Shown: piece after piece, positions 49,250-60,596 of the stretch | Layout of the letters: every line of letters begins with the position of its first letter | How positions within the stretch are numbered: the stretch's first letter is position 1 | Assembly (NCBI GenBank): GCA_963969345.1 | Contig: OZ017770.1 | Span: 4,845,246 to 4,909,245 of the forward strand | Direction of reading: 5' to 3' | DNA: 64,000 nt | Origin: Turbatrix aceti | Lineage: Eukaryota; Nematoda; Chromadorea; Rhabditida; Panagrolaimidae | Position numbers and translations under genes: made by a program | Notes under the pieces: generated by a model | Seen by the model: the letters and a program-made list of their open reading frames with translations, nothing else | The model's database searches: none | Told to the model about the DNA's origin: nothing

Positions 49250-51939
49250 TTAAGCGTCGTCAAAGGCTACACGGATGAGTAGAGACGCTGCTTCATCGGT
49301 AGTGTGATCGATGCCAGTGTTCAGACGAATGATAGAGTAACCCGAACGAACGCTCTCAACCGGGATCGAAAACTCACCAACAAAGTCGTGGGCAGAAGTG
49401 GAGTCAAAATCTTTGACACAGAAGCGCACAATGGCGAGTTCAGGGCAGGTGAGAGCAAATTCGAAACTTTCATTCCAGACAGGATTGAATCCGTTATTCT
49501 TGATAGCACGCGTACGAGATTTGCACGCGTCTCGATGGGTACCGAAAACCTCAATGCTGACGTAAGGGTCAACGATGTCGGAGCCCTGGGGATCGGCCTT
49601 GGGAAAGTACTGGCCGCAGATGACGCCGATGCAAAGCTTGTACTTGACATCCGTGCTTTGGCGAGGATCTAAAACGAGTGTTCAGAATGCGAACGGTGAG
49701 GACATAAAAAACATACCAATTCCATCGCGAAGAACTTTTGGCTTCAGGACATATCCGGATCTGCCATTAATAGAAAACAGTCCCTTGACGATGTCGTAAT
49801 CCTCATCAGCAGTTTGGAAGTTCATGGCAATACACTGAATGCCACAGAGAAGTGACGGAAGAGGATTCATGTTGCTAGAATCTTGCCGGATTCCACGGGG
49901 ATAGCTCTTCACCAATCGACTGGCAGTATATGAGTAGATCGGGGCATTCGCAGTCATCAGGCTGTTCACCTTGCTCTCAGACAGAGACGCAGAACCGTCC
50001 ATGGGGTCTGCAAGCAAGATACTACTGACTTTGACAAAAGTAAAATGAATAAAAACCTACGATCTTGGATGTCTTGATAAATGTTGCTTCCCAGCTTAAC
50101 GGAGGGGAGGGCAATCAGCCTGGAAACGCCGGGATCAAGTGGCTCGCGAGGTGTCTGTTTCGCCGAATCGGTGCCATCGTGTTCTTCGCCTTCAGCAAGT
50201 GACTCGGTTTGACCAGGCTTGGTTTTTCCGCGAAGGAGGAATCGATTTCGCAGATCGTGAGGACTAGGCAGCGGAATTTCACCAGCATTGGGGGGTGGGC
50301 GGTAGAGAGAGTCACCAAGAATCTGAAAAAATACACCCCTAATAAAAAAAACCTATAAAACCAAAAGCAATACCTCTTCAAAGATTTCGGCCATGATTTT
50401 TTGCTGAACATGACCTGTGTGGTTTTCAATGGTCAAAATAACAGGATATGGGCTCGTTTGAAAGGCATAACGCTTGATAGACCGCAGAGCGTTTCTCAGG
50501 GTAATAGGCTTGACGAACGTGTGCTTATGGGTAATAATGGGCTCTGATTCCCCGTCGAACACGTCAACTGTAAATTAAGTGTTAACAATGCAAAAAAATG
50601 ATAATGACGTACGTTCGAGAAGTCGAGCACCCTGTTTGAGAGCGCTGATGTAACCCTCAACGGTAGCCTCGCCTCTAACTTGGATGCCAGTGAGGTACGT
50701 GTTATGGCTGGAGTAGATAAAGTAATTGAAAAGCGGCTGCGTCATGTCCATAAAGATATTCTCGTGGTTGGGTTTTATGATGCCGCCCCATCTAAAGTAA
50801 AGCATCCGGCGGAATCCTGAGACTGTGAGCTCTTTACGAGCTTTGCCATCTGCCGTTGGTTCGCAAAACGTAATAACAGCCTCGGCTTTTTTCTCGTCGA
50901 CTTCGTCAAACTAAAATAAATGAAAATTACGACACCGTTGAATCATGCTTACGCCTTGTTCTTCTTTAAGGAATCTGACGAGTTGCTGCACATTGAGGAA
51001 GGCCTGGCCATCACCGTTGGCGAGCAAAAGAGCTTTCTTGTACTCCGGCAAATCGCTCAACGCTTCAAACAATTTGAGAAATTCTTCCTCCTTCAATTGA
51101 GAAGACTGACTGTTTTTGAGCGTCAGCTAAAATAATAAAAGAAATAGCATGTCATTATCAATGCATTTAATTTTGAGAAAGGAACATACGTCAAACACGC
51201 CACGAGCGTAATCAATTGGAACTTGCAAGTTGAGAGTTTTAAGCAGTTTCCAGAGTTCATTGAAACTTATTTCGCCACTGGAGTTCAAATCTGCCGCACG
51301 AAAGTTTTTCAAAAGCCATTCTTTCTCGTTGAAACTGATACAATGGTTTCCCTTATCAATGAGGTGCTGGAGAGTTTTGACGCAATAGTCACGGTGTTCC
51401 TCGGTATCGGCAACAAAGTCAATAGATTTGCACACAAATTTCGGGTGTTTAACGACAATTGAAAAGCATCTAGACTCAGGTGCAGCCACTTGGAAGCGAT
51501 ATTTTTTCGCCGCACGATGCAACCCGTCTGTTCCGTAGCCTTGACGCACTTCCAACAACTGCGAAACGTCGACTGAAAACCAACGCAATTGTTATTTTTC
51601 ATGGAACAACAAGAATTCCAAAAGCGAATGAAGAATTCACCAGGTGTGCATGCAAAACAAAAAAAAAAGATGAAAAAAGTGTTGAACAACAAACTCACTT
51701 TCTTTCAGTCGTCGACGGTTTCTGTTGCAAAAAACGAAGGAACTAGCGGACAACGGATATTTGAGCCATTTCTGATCGTGAAGCAAAATAGGCATAGGAT
51801 CATTAATCTTGGCACTTTTTATGCGGCGAACATTCAAGCCAGTCTCCAAAGCTCTGAGCGCATGCTCCAGATGATGATCAGACTCGCCAACTGTGGCAGT
51901 GGGATCCGTCAAGTTTCCATTTGTGACCACTGGTGACAT
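49250..51939 (-). CDS. Phosphoinositide-specific phospholipase C, delta type, copy D
   Basis: It hydrolyses PIP2 to IP3 and diacylglycerol at the plasma membrane in a calcium-dependent way. Eight exons join in phase to 753 residues; mammalian PLC delta is about 756. They are 51939-51699, 51572-51190, 51126-50953, 50910-50613, 50567-50374, 50322-50061, 50007-49717 and 49668-49250. Domain order is PH (about 45-155), EF hands with a full calcium loop at 175-186 (DLNSSGEISFNE), the X box, a charged linker, the Y box (RGIRQDSSNMNPLPS) and a C-terminal C2 domain. Catalytic residues are in place: His335 and Asn336 (SSHNTYL), Glu365 and Asp367 (LLELDVFDG), and His379. It is divergent from the innexin. 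Confidence 0.95.
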
Positions 51940-52752
51940 CTTGAATTACACGTCAACGGACGATAAACAAAAATAACAAAAAACAATGTTACAAGACGCA
52001 GATTTGAGCAACAAAACCAAGAGAGAGCTCTTATAAACGGGTCGCAGCTCAAAAATTGTTTGTTGCGGTCGTGGCGAGGCGTCCCAGATGTGAGTCGTCC
52101 TGCATGTGCAGCAGACGCGCTGTTTTGCCTTTCCGCCCTCCTTCCTTTTTCACGTTTATTCACAGCGATTTTATTTGTTGTTTGTCCAAACCTGAACTAG
52201 GTAGTAAAAGGGGCCGCTGAAAATTGACGTGACTAAAAATGCACAATTTGCCAATGTTTATTAATTGCTCAGATTACACGGGCAAGTGACACTCAGCTGT
52301 GTATATATGCGATTGAATCAAAGACATGCTCCGAGCATGTTGCTGCCTTGCAAAAACATGATAACAGTTGCTACGAAAAATGGCACCGGCAGAAGATGGA
52401 ATATCGTCTCACAAGAAAACATAACATACTTTTCATTGTCTTTCGGCCAAAGGCCTGTCGTTTTTTTCCTTCTTTTTAGCTAAGCGAGAAATCACGGATG
52501 AGGGCCACGGAATGGACAGTTGTTTGAAGACGTCCTCATGTTGCGACCAGAGCCGAAAGCACACTCAGACTTAGTAACAGCGACACTCCTTTTGCTTCAC
52601 AATTTGTTCCATCAAATTGCCTTTTTGTCATAATTTTCTATTGGTCTGTGCAAAAGATTCTTTGTCGGTGCAATCAAGGCAATCAGTTGAGCATCAGGCT
52701 TTGCAATATCCACCTCCACCGCCCTCGGGTTCATTGCCAGCATCATCGTGCA
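51940..52752. promoter_or_regulatory. Divergent region between PLC delta and innexin
   Basis: 813 bases between two divergent starts. A TATA-like tcttataaacg lies near 52028-52038 on the plus strand, and a pyrimidine-rich stretch around 52130-52160. It probably carries both promoters. The copy begins at 63287 and runs out of the window. Confidence 0.35.
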
Positions 52753-54121
52753 ATGGTAGCCGGCACTCGTGTGGGTGTTCATTTTCTGACGTCGGCGTTA
52801 CGATTGCTAGAACCCAGAGTTGATGATGACTTTATCGACAGACTTCACTACCTCTACACGTCTATTTTGCTGCTCATGTTTGCCCTGCTGGTATCAGCCA
52901 AACAATACGGTAACGTTTATGACTAAAAATTAATTCCCCTTTATGGTCCATTTTCAGTTGGACATCCAATAGAATGCTTCGTGCCGGCTCAATTCACGCG
53001 TGCTATGGAGCAGTACACCGAGAGTTACTGCTACGTCGATCGCACGTACTGGATTCCATTCCAAGATCACATTCCCCATCGCCTGGATGACCGAGAGCGC
53101 AAACAAATCGGCTACTACCAGTGGATTCCCTTTGGCTTGGCGATATCGGCTCTAATGTTCCACTTACCTGCTTCGGTGTGGCGGATGCTCTCGAACCAAT
53201 CCGGCCTCAACATCAGTCTCGTCCTACAGACCGCTTGTCAGGAGCAAAACATAGATCCTGTTGTCCGAAACCACACAGTTGATATATTGGCACGACACGT
53301 CGATGACGTGCTGCAGTATCAGAGGGAATTTGGCTCAAAACACAAAAGTGTATTTCTGTTTTCCCTTCTACGAATCGGCAAGTTTTATGGTTCGTATGTT
53401 ACAGTAGTCTACCTATTTGTCAAAATGCTGCATCTCTCAAATGTCATCATGCAGTTTTATTTTCTCAATGTGTTTCTGGAAACAGCAGATTATCCACTGT
53501 TCGGCGGGCATGTCTTGTACGACTTGCTTCAGGTTCAATTCAGCTTTAAAATTTTTGTTCACAAAAAATATTTCAGGATCGAGAATGGCCAGATTCCGGA
53601 AAATTTCCAAGAGTCACGCTTTGTGATTTTGAAATTCGAGTTTTGGGCAATATTCACAGGTACGCACGACGCTTGATCAGATTGTTTCAAACAGTAGATT
53701 TTACAGGCACACTGTTCAATGCGTACTAGTCATCAACATGTTCATGGAAAAAATTTTCATCTTCCTTTGGCTGTGGATGGTCTTTCTGATTTTCCTGTCC
53801 ATCATCAACCTGACCCTATGGCTTGCAACATTGTCAGTGCCCAGCTGCAGACAAGCCTTTGTCGAAAAGTATCTGGAGCTTTCTGTCGATCCTTCAACAG
53901 AACTGACACCCTTTGTTGAACAATTCCTGCGCCCCGATGGCGTTTTTCTTCTAAAAATGGTCTCCGTTCATGCTGGAAACATTATCTGTTCACGGATAAC
54001 GGAAGCGCTGTGGACAAGATTTGTGGAATATCAAAACCTGCAGATGATGGCTTACAAAGAAGACCAACGAAGGCGGTCATCAATCTCTGATAGTCGTAAA
54101 ACTTGTGGCAAACATGGATAG
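52753..54121 (+). CDS. Innexin, with C-terminal tail replaced at a duplication junction
   Basis: Innexins form invertebrate gap junctions. Exons 52753-52909, 52958-53532, 53577-53659 and 53707-54121 join in phase to 409 residues. TM1 is near residues 30-50. Extracellular loop 1 has cysteines at 59 and 77, and the YYQW signature is at 105-108. Loop 2, TM3 and TM4 follow, with the conserved [26 protein letters not shown] block. The native sequence stops at about SSISDS. The last eight codons and stop come from antisense stargazin-like DNA at the unit D/D' junction (54094). All four helices are intact, so it may still work. The undisturbed 3' end should lie beyond the window's right edge. Confidence 0.9.
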
Positions 54122-54325
54122 CTCAGTGCAGCGGCTTTTAATGATGAACTGCAAGGTCAAATTTTTCGTGAATTAAAGAACGGAAATGCAACATCACCTG
54201 GGCAACATAGCTGCTGGTGGATACTTTTGGTGTCCGCTGGTCATCGTTTGAGCTTCCACAACTAGAAAAAAGATGTTCGGGGGAACAACTAGTGAAACAA
54301 ACCTATCCAAGTCGTTGAAATTCAT
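54094..54325 (-). pseudogene. Stargazin-like gene 5' fragment
   Basis: A copy of exons 1 and 2 and the first 55 bases of exon 3 of the gene at 41665-42971 (start codon at 54325). It is cut at the duplication junction within the first membrane helix. It cannot encode the four-helix protein. The promoter side is intact, so it could be transcribed antisense into the innexin 3' end. Confidence 0.85.
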
Positions 54326-54907
54326 TTCCGGACAATCTAGACGGCGACACGAAGCTTTATGAGAAGCATAAAAAGCGTCCAGTCTCCGTTACAAAAGCGA
54401 AACTTCATCGCATTCTTATAAACTCCTTCAAACGAAAATACACGATTTAAAATCAAATTAGTAAACTCCGCCTGCCAAATTAAATTTTCTTTCAAAAACT
54501 TCCCCTATAAACGTGACCAAAATTTATTTTGCCTTTTGGGGATGTTTATACTTCTTGGCTTGAAAACAATTTTCGGTTACCGAAAACTTTCTTCGGCTCA
54601 CTTTTGTCGGTGTAGTTCCGACTTAACGAAGCGTTGAGTCAGTGAGTAGCTCTTTAATTTCTAAGCTGACTACAAAGCGTTCAAATTTTTTTAGCGTAAC
54701 GATTTTTGGATTTACAAAAATCATAATCGAATATCGTTTGGCACTCGTATGTGGGATGTAATTGCGTCTCAGCTCAAGTTATCTGATTTATTTTTATAGT
54801 ATAAACATATTTATTACAATAAATTAAGGATCGATATATTTTTTCATCTCAGTTATTTAGGTAGGAATGCCGATGCACGAGAACAAAAATTTTTGTCGCA
54901 AGGGAGT
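54326..54907. other. Intergenic, copy of 42972-43553
   Basis: A duplicate of the spacer downstream of PI synthase. No gene is recognised. Confidence 0.4.
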
Positions 54908-55633
54908 TCAGTTGGACTTGATACGTTGTTGAACGTCATGTGCGCCAAGATCTTGACTGGCCGTGACGAGGTGAACGAGACTGATGCCGACTTTGACCAC
55001 GGCGATCGGGAATGTCAAAATCGTGAGAAGGGGAAGCAGGCAAATAGGTCCCAAACACGGGCCACTCCCAAATGCCAGAAGATACAGGAACGAGAAAAAC
55101 GCCTCGTTGCCCAGGCACATGAAGAAGAGAAACGGCCTAAAAAATATAAAAGTGGGTGCAAATGGTCAAAAACCATACTTGGACGTGTAATAATAGTGCA
55201 AAATCGGATTATTGGACTCTTTGTGGGTAGTGCGACCAGTGAGATCGACGACATGGAGATGTAGCCAGTGGGAGCCAATGTCGATGATAGCGACCAGTTG
55301 AAAGGCAAACAGCCACTTGGGGTAAAAGGCCGCGAGAGTCATGAGCAGACCCAGAAAGGCGAGCCGGTCTGTCAGCTGATCCAGCATCGCTCCGAAGCGC
55401 GTGCCTTCAAACAACGATGTCCTAACAGCAGCTTATCAACTAGTACAAAACTAACTCTGATTGTACGCCCGAGCTGCATACCCATCAAATGCATCGGCGA
55501 AAGCGCTGAGAAAGTAGAAAATCCCAGCAGCAGCCGGACGAGTTGGCATCAAAAACAGCGACAAGATGCCGAGAACAATGCGAGCATAACCGATCAGGTT
55601 CGGCACAAATAGGAAGATATTGACGTCTGCCAT
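54908..55633 (-). CDS. PI synthase, copy D'
   Basis: A complete copy with the same three exons (55633-55456, 55404-55179, 55136-54908) and an identical 210-residue protein. At 55525-55536 there are two substitutions relative to unit D, both synonymous in the Arg-Pro-Ala-Ala-Ala-Gly segment. All CDP-alcohol phosphotransferase motif residues are kept. Confidence 0.95.
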
Positions 55634-56242
55634 GGCGACAGTGCTAAAATCCTAATAAAAGCACGTTGGAAATTTAAAAAAAATTCACGTCACAGCCGAC
55701 TTGGCAATTAGGAGTGAGTGAATGGCCTAATGTCATGCAGACAGATTCAAAAAAAACCAATAATTTTGCTTTTAGCATGTCGTGAAAAAATTAACGTCAA
55801 ATATTTCGATAGAAAGGGAAACAACGAGTCAGCCGGGAATCACGTTGTATGCGAGTGAAGTTTTGCGTACGTCTGCACGCGAATGAGGCAGAGGCGAGGC
55901 AAACAAATTATGCGTATCGACTAAAAAGGAACTGTGGTGTCACAAAGTCACATACCGGACACAGCTGCTTTGTGATAAACGTAACAGGTGCGAGGTGCAC
56001 CTTTTCCGGCAAAGACATTATCAAAACAAATCCCGTTGATAAGCAGTTTTTACTCCATATAATATTATTTTCCTCAGACCGAATGCATGCGCATTTGCGT
56101 TTCGAAGCGAAAAGTCAAATCATAAAAACGGCGGGATATTTTTTTGCACTGCTCTTCGAGTAAACACCGCTTTATTCTTGTTCTCACTTTTTTCAGTTTA
56201 TCATTGGATTATTTGCTGCCATTTACGTTGATTTCGCAAAGC
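55634..56242. promoter_or_regulatory. Divergent region between PI synthase and TFAM-like, copy D'
   Basis: A near-identical copy of 44280-44889, with small changes in A-run length around 55675-55750. Confidence 0.3.
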
Positions 56243-57132
56243 ATGCTGAGCTCTGTTCGTGCTCTCACCTTTGCCATTGGCAGGGTGCAAATGTAAGTTA
56301 ATCTGAACACGTGATCGAGATAGTGATCTTGTTTTTCTTACAGCGGTTCGGCCGACCTTGCGACGGCTGGTACCAGCAGCACTTCGCCGAAGCGTCTGCC
56401 CCGTGGATACAACCGACCGACTGCTTACGGCGTTTTCATCAAGGATAACTTCAAGGGCAACGATGTGAAGGCCGAAGCGAAGCGCATTGCCTCTCTCTGG
56501 AAGTCTCTGCCGGTCACTGACAAAGAAGTGAGTTCTTTCGTTGTTTTTTCACTGTTTTATATGCTCGATTATTTCAGCCCTACATTCTGAAGGCGAAGAA
56601 GATCGGAGAACAGCGTCAAGCCGAGTTCCAGAAGCTTCCCGCTGCCGAGCAGAAGGGTGCCGTCGAGAAGTCCGCTGCCGACCTCAGCAAGGAGAAGCGC
56701 TTCCGCCGCCTCCGTGCTCTCCGCAACTTCCGTCTCAAGACTGGTCATCCTACGCGTCCGCTTACGGCGTTCACCCTGTTCTGCAAGGAGCGCTACAACG
56801 AAAACAAGGGCCCCGACTTTGTCCAGACTGCGCGTTCGCTTGCTGAGCAGTGGAAGACGCTCCCGCAGGCTGAACGTGCTCCTTACGAAGAAAAAGCCAA
56901 GAAGAACCTCGAAAGCTACAACATCAGTGTCAAGGCTTGGAAGAAGACTCATGGCGCTGTCTACGAGGGAATCAAGGCCGAGGTTCGTGCCAAGAAGGTC
57001 CGCGTCGTTGCCAAGAAGGGTCGCCCTAGCCGCTACAACAAGACTGTCTACAACCGGGTTGCCAACCGCCTCAAGCGAGCCGGCAAGATCACTACCAAGA
57101 CCCAGAAGCGTGTCAAAGCTGCTGCCAAGTAG
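56243..57132 (+). CDS. TFAM-like protein with two HMG boxes, copy D'
   Basis: A complete copy of 262 residues with exons 56243-56292, 56344-56527 and 56578-57132. It is identical to the unit D protein except for Gly to Asp at residue 21 (ggc to gac near 56351). This introduces an acidic residue into what looks like the mitochondrial presequence. Both HMG boxes and the basic tail are unchanged. Confidence 0.82.
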
Positions 57133-57256
57133 GTAGTGAGTTTTCGTTCAAGGATTCGTGTTCTTTTGTTCTTTCTTTATCGGTATGTATAAAGCTTGCT
57201 TTACCGAAAAAACGTCTATTGAATACATATTATTTATTGCAATCCGTAAAATGTCA

Positions 57257-58802
57257 TTACTCGTTAAGCAATCCAGCTTGCGCAGTGAAAAATATGCGTT
57301 TTTCGTATTTACGTAGCTTTTTCAGCATGTTTTGGGCAACATCCCAGGCCATTTGCTTTGTCACGAACGGACTCAGGATGCAGTAGAGTTCGAAGCTGTC
57401 TGTGATCTGAAAACAAAGATTTAGGTTGATTGTGCCGAGTAACATTTTCAACGGTGCTTACCCATGCCAGGAAAGAAAACGTTTCCAACGAACAGAAGAA
57501 GAATTTGATTTTGTTGTGGACGCGTCGACACATGTCGACAAGCTTGAAGTAGTTGTGATAGATGTATCCGAGTTCTTCGATCTTGATACAGGGCTTGATA
57601 GGAGAGGAGCTGCATACTTGGGACAGCGAGACGTTTTTGTACATAAAATGCCATAAATCTGCGGAGGCTACCTGTAACGAAGGGTTTTTTGTTGTGCGTC
57701 ATAATAAAACATACCTGCTTAATAAGAAAGATATCAGGTTTGGTGAGAACTTCTTTAAGTTCATTGCATCTCTTATATTCCGAAATCTTGGTTTCGATTT
57801 CGAGTTTGACGTCTGACATTTCCGGAAACTCGTACAAATTGCGGCAAATGATGATGAGGCAGGGACCCTCTCCATTCCAAAGAAATGATATGTAAGCATG
57901 AAGAAAGGTGCTAAAACGAGGACTCTTTTTAGATTGGAATAGGAAAAAAGGGCAGAGCAAACTGACTTTGGATCGTGATTTGGCAGGCAAATAGGCACAT
58001 TGGTTTCGATATCCCGCAGAGATTTCTGAGTCTCGATGAGATTGACAACTACGTTGAAGTCTGATGGAGTGAGATCCAGACTACGTCGTCGAACAATGCC
58101 GATGAGTTGGCGATGATTCACGAGAAATGCGAACTCGACTGTCTGTAAACATATAAAACTGTGATAAAAAAAATTCAAGGAGCAAAGCTAAATTTACCCA
58201 CCCGCAGTTTGTTATTGATAACCGTAGCCATGATATTCACAGTATGCTCCCGATCTGCATCATTCATGGGCAGAATTCGAAAACCCGAAGAAAAGACAAC
58301 GGGATCCTCGTTGAAACCGCTGACGCAGGCGGTGACGCGTTTGTCCAAATCGTCAAACCACCTTCGCGAGTCAAAATTGGCCCGCTTCTCGTAGATCTGG
58401 TTCAGGAAGCTCTGAGTGATCATGGAGACGACCTGGTTAAACACAATGTCCAGTTGGCTACCCAGGTTGAACGGATGTCTGGCGATGATGCAGAGAATCA
58501 GCGGCGAGCAAAGCGCGACCCGAATGCACACGTCTCCAGCTTGGATGCACTTGAGTTCATTGTCCCAATGCTTATACCGCATCACCATGGTCTGAACGAT
58601 GGCAAAAAGATCGCAGAGCTCGTCTTCCGAGCCACAGCTAAAAAAAACAACAAAGATCGGTCAATCAAAATTTTAAAACACATAAACAGGCTTACTTTGA
58701 ATATATTGGCTTGCCGTACTCCGAGAGAATCCAAATTTGGTAAGGCCATTTGCGAAGCAGCTCCCGGCGCGGATCACCATTTAAGCTATCTCCGTCAGAC
58801 AT
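57257..58802 (-). CDS. MON1 (SAND), copy D'
   Basis: A complete copy of 424 residues with the same six exons. It lacks the Gly-Phe pair in the second exon (RRWFDDLDK instead of RRWFGFDDLDK) and carries Phe to Leu in CRNLYEFP. Other coding differences seen are synonymous. Both versions keep the reading frame. Confidence 0.9.
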
Positions 58803-59125
58803 TGGAACAACGCAGTTTACCCGAAACAAAGCATTGCTTCAAAAGTTGCAAAAGTGAGCGATAAAATATTCTTGCCTGGAAAATTTCTGCACAGCGCGAT
58901 GTGCGTCCGAGTCATGTGGCCGGGCGCACATCAGCTGAGACGTGTTCATTGAATGAATTCTGTTTACTTGATACTATCATTTTTCATGTTAATTTTAAGC
59001 TTAAACTTTGTTTAAAATGTTGGCGATTTTGTCAAAACATTAGACAAGATTAGTTACTTGTTGATGATAAATTATGTTTTCAGGATAGCTTAGCAGAAAA
59101 CTACAAAAAGTTGTGATCAAAAATC
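58803..59125. promoter_or_regulatory. Divergent region between MON1 and UBE2H, copy D'
   Basis: A copy of 47456-47778 with no obvious difference. Confidence 0.3.
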
Positions 59126-60178
59126 ATGTCGTCTCCTAGTGCTGGCAAACGGCGCATGGACTCCGACGTAATTAAGCTGTACGTTTGAATCAAGGATTTA
59201 AAAGGATTGGAACCGACCTCGCTTGACCCTATGCCCTGTCCAATTAGGCTTGATAAAAGTTATCATTTTTGGCAGAACAAAAATCGATGTTTTCTGATTT
59301 ACGACCGTAAACGGCTTATACATTTCACTTGGATTTATTTACTGTTCTCGAGTATGAAAACAATTTTCGTTGGGGTCACTACAACCTGGACAAACGGTCC
59401 GATCGGGGTCTGAAATCGATAAGGGCAGCTTAGCTTGAATCAAAAATCTTTAACCATAGTTTTTAATTTCTATTAATTTTTTTTATTGTTTCAGCATTGA
59501 AAGCAAACACGAAGTTACTATCACAAATGGGTTAAACGAATTTTCTGTAAAGTTTTACGGGCCGAAAGGAAGTAAGTTACCACACATTTTGCACATGATA
59601 CCTAAATTTAAATATACCCATCAATATTTTTTAGCTGCATATGAAGGTGGCGTCTGGAAAGTAAAAGTTGACTTACCAGAGAAGTACCCTTTCAAATCGC
59701 CATCGATCGGCTTCGTCAACCGCATTTATCACCCAAATATCGACGAGGCTTCCGGCACGGTTTGTCTGGACGTAATAAATCAGGCATGGACCGCGCTTTA
59801 CGGTAAAATAATGAATGATTTGAGCCATTACCAACCTTTTTTTAATTTTCAGACTTAACGAATATTTTTGAATCATTTTTGCCCCAGCTTTTAACGTATC
59901 CTAATCCGACAGATCCCCTCAACGGCGAGGCTGCTTCATTATTCCTGCATAAACCTGAAGAATTTAAAATCAAGTGTGGAGGTAAGAGGGACATGCGAAT
60001 AACTCCAATGAAAGTTTTTTTTTCAGAATATGTAAAAAAATTCGCAAGTGAAGCAGCTTTGTTTCACCTCAATGATGCCAAAAAAAAACTTGTTGACAAC
60101 CCGAACGACGACGCGGAAAGCACACTATCGACGATCTCCGATTTTTCCGAAGACGAAACCGAAGGAATGGAGTTGTAA
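59126..60178 (+). CDS. UBE2H, copy D'
   Basis: A complete five-exon copy (59126-59178, 59495-59571, 59635-59802, 59853-59981, 60027-60178). It encodes the same 192 residues as unit D, including HPN and catalytic Cys87. Confidence 0.95.
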
Positions 60179-60596
60179 CAATATTTACAACGAGCCTATA
60201 AGTGGCCTATAATACATTGTATTTTATTAACAATTTTATTTGATATACGTTTTTACAGCTTTTTTAGAAAAATAAATAGAAGCAGCCATTAAATTTTTGT
60301 TGCTTTTTTGACGTACTAAACAATTGTATGACAGACACCTTTTCAATTAGTTCAGGCTCGGAGAAGTTTACTTTGGTAAAAAACACGTTAATGGTTCTCG
60401 AACAAATAATTTTTGCATTTTTTGTATAATGGCGGTGAATTGGTAACTTTTTTCTTGGTATCAGTTGACATGATCGGTATGAGTTCGTTCGTGCCAAGTA
60501 TATCACAAAAATCCGGAGTAATAACGAAACGACCATTTATTTCGTATCACCAGTAAAGTCACAAGTCATCAAAAAATTGAAAAGTGTAAAATTTGG
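60179..60596. other. Convergent 3' region of UBE2H and PLC delta, copy D'
   Basis: A copy of 48832-49249 holding the two 3' UTRs. Nothing else is recognised. Confidence 0.35.

Larger units (their letters stand above)
42740..54093. repeat. Tandem segmental duplication, unit D
   Basis: An 11.35 kb unit running from inside exon 3 of the stargazin-like gene to the tail of the innexin gene. It is followed immediately by a second copy, with an offset of 11354 falling to 11347 after small indels. The join has the seven bases tcgtaaa in common with the upstream edge. It contains PI synthase, the TFAM-like gene, MON1, UBE2H, PLC delta and the innexin. Confidence 0.94.

Noticed and set aside
49304..49672. 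122-codon plus-strand frame (and 60651-61019)
   Set aside because: It is antisense to the PLC delta C2-domain exon, which is in phase with seven other exons.
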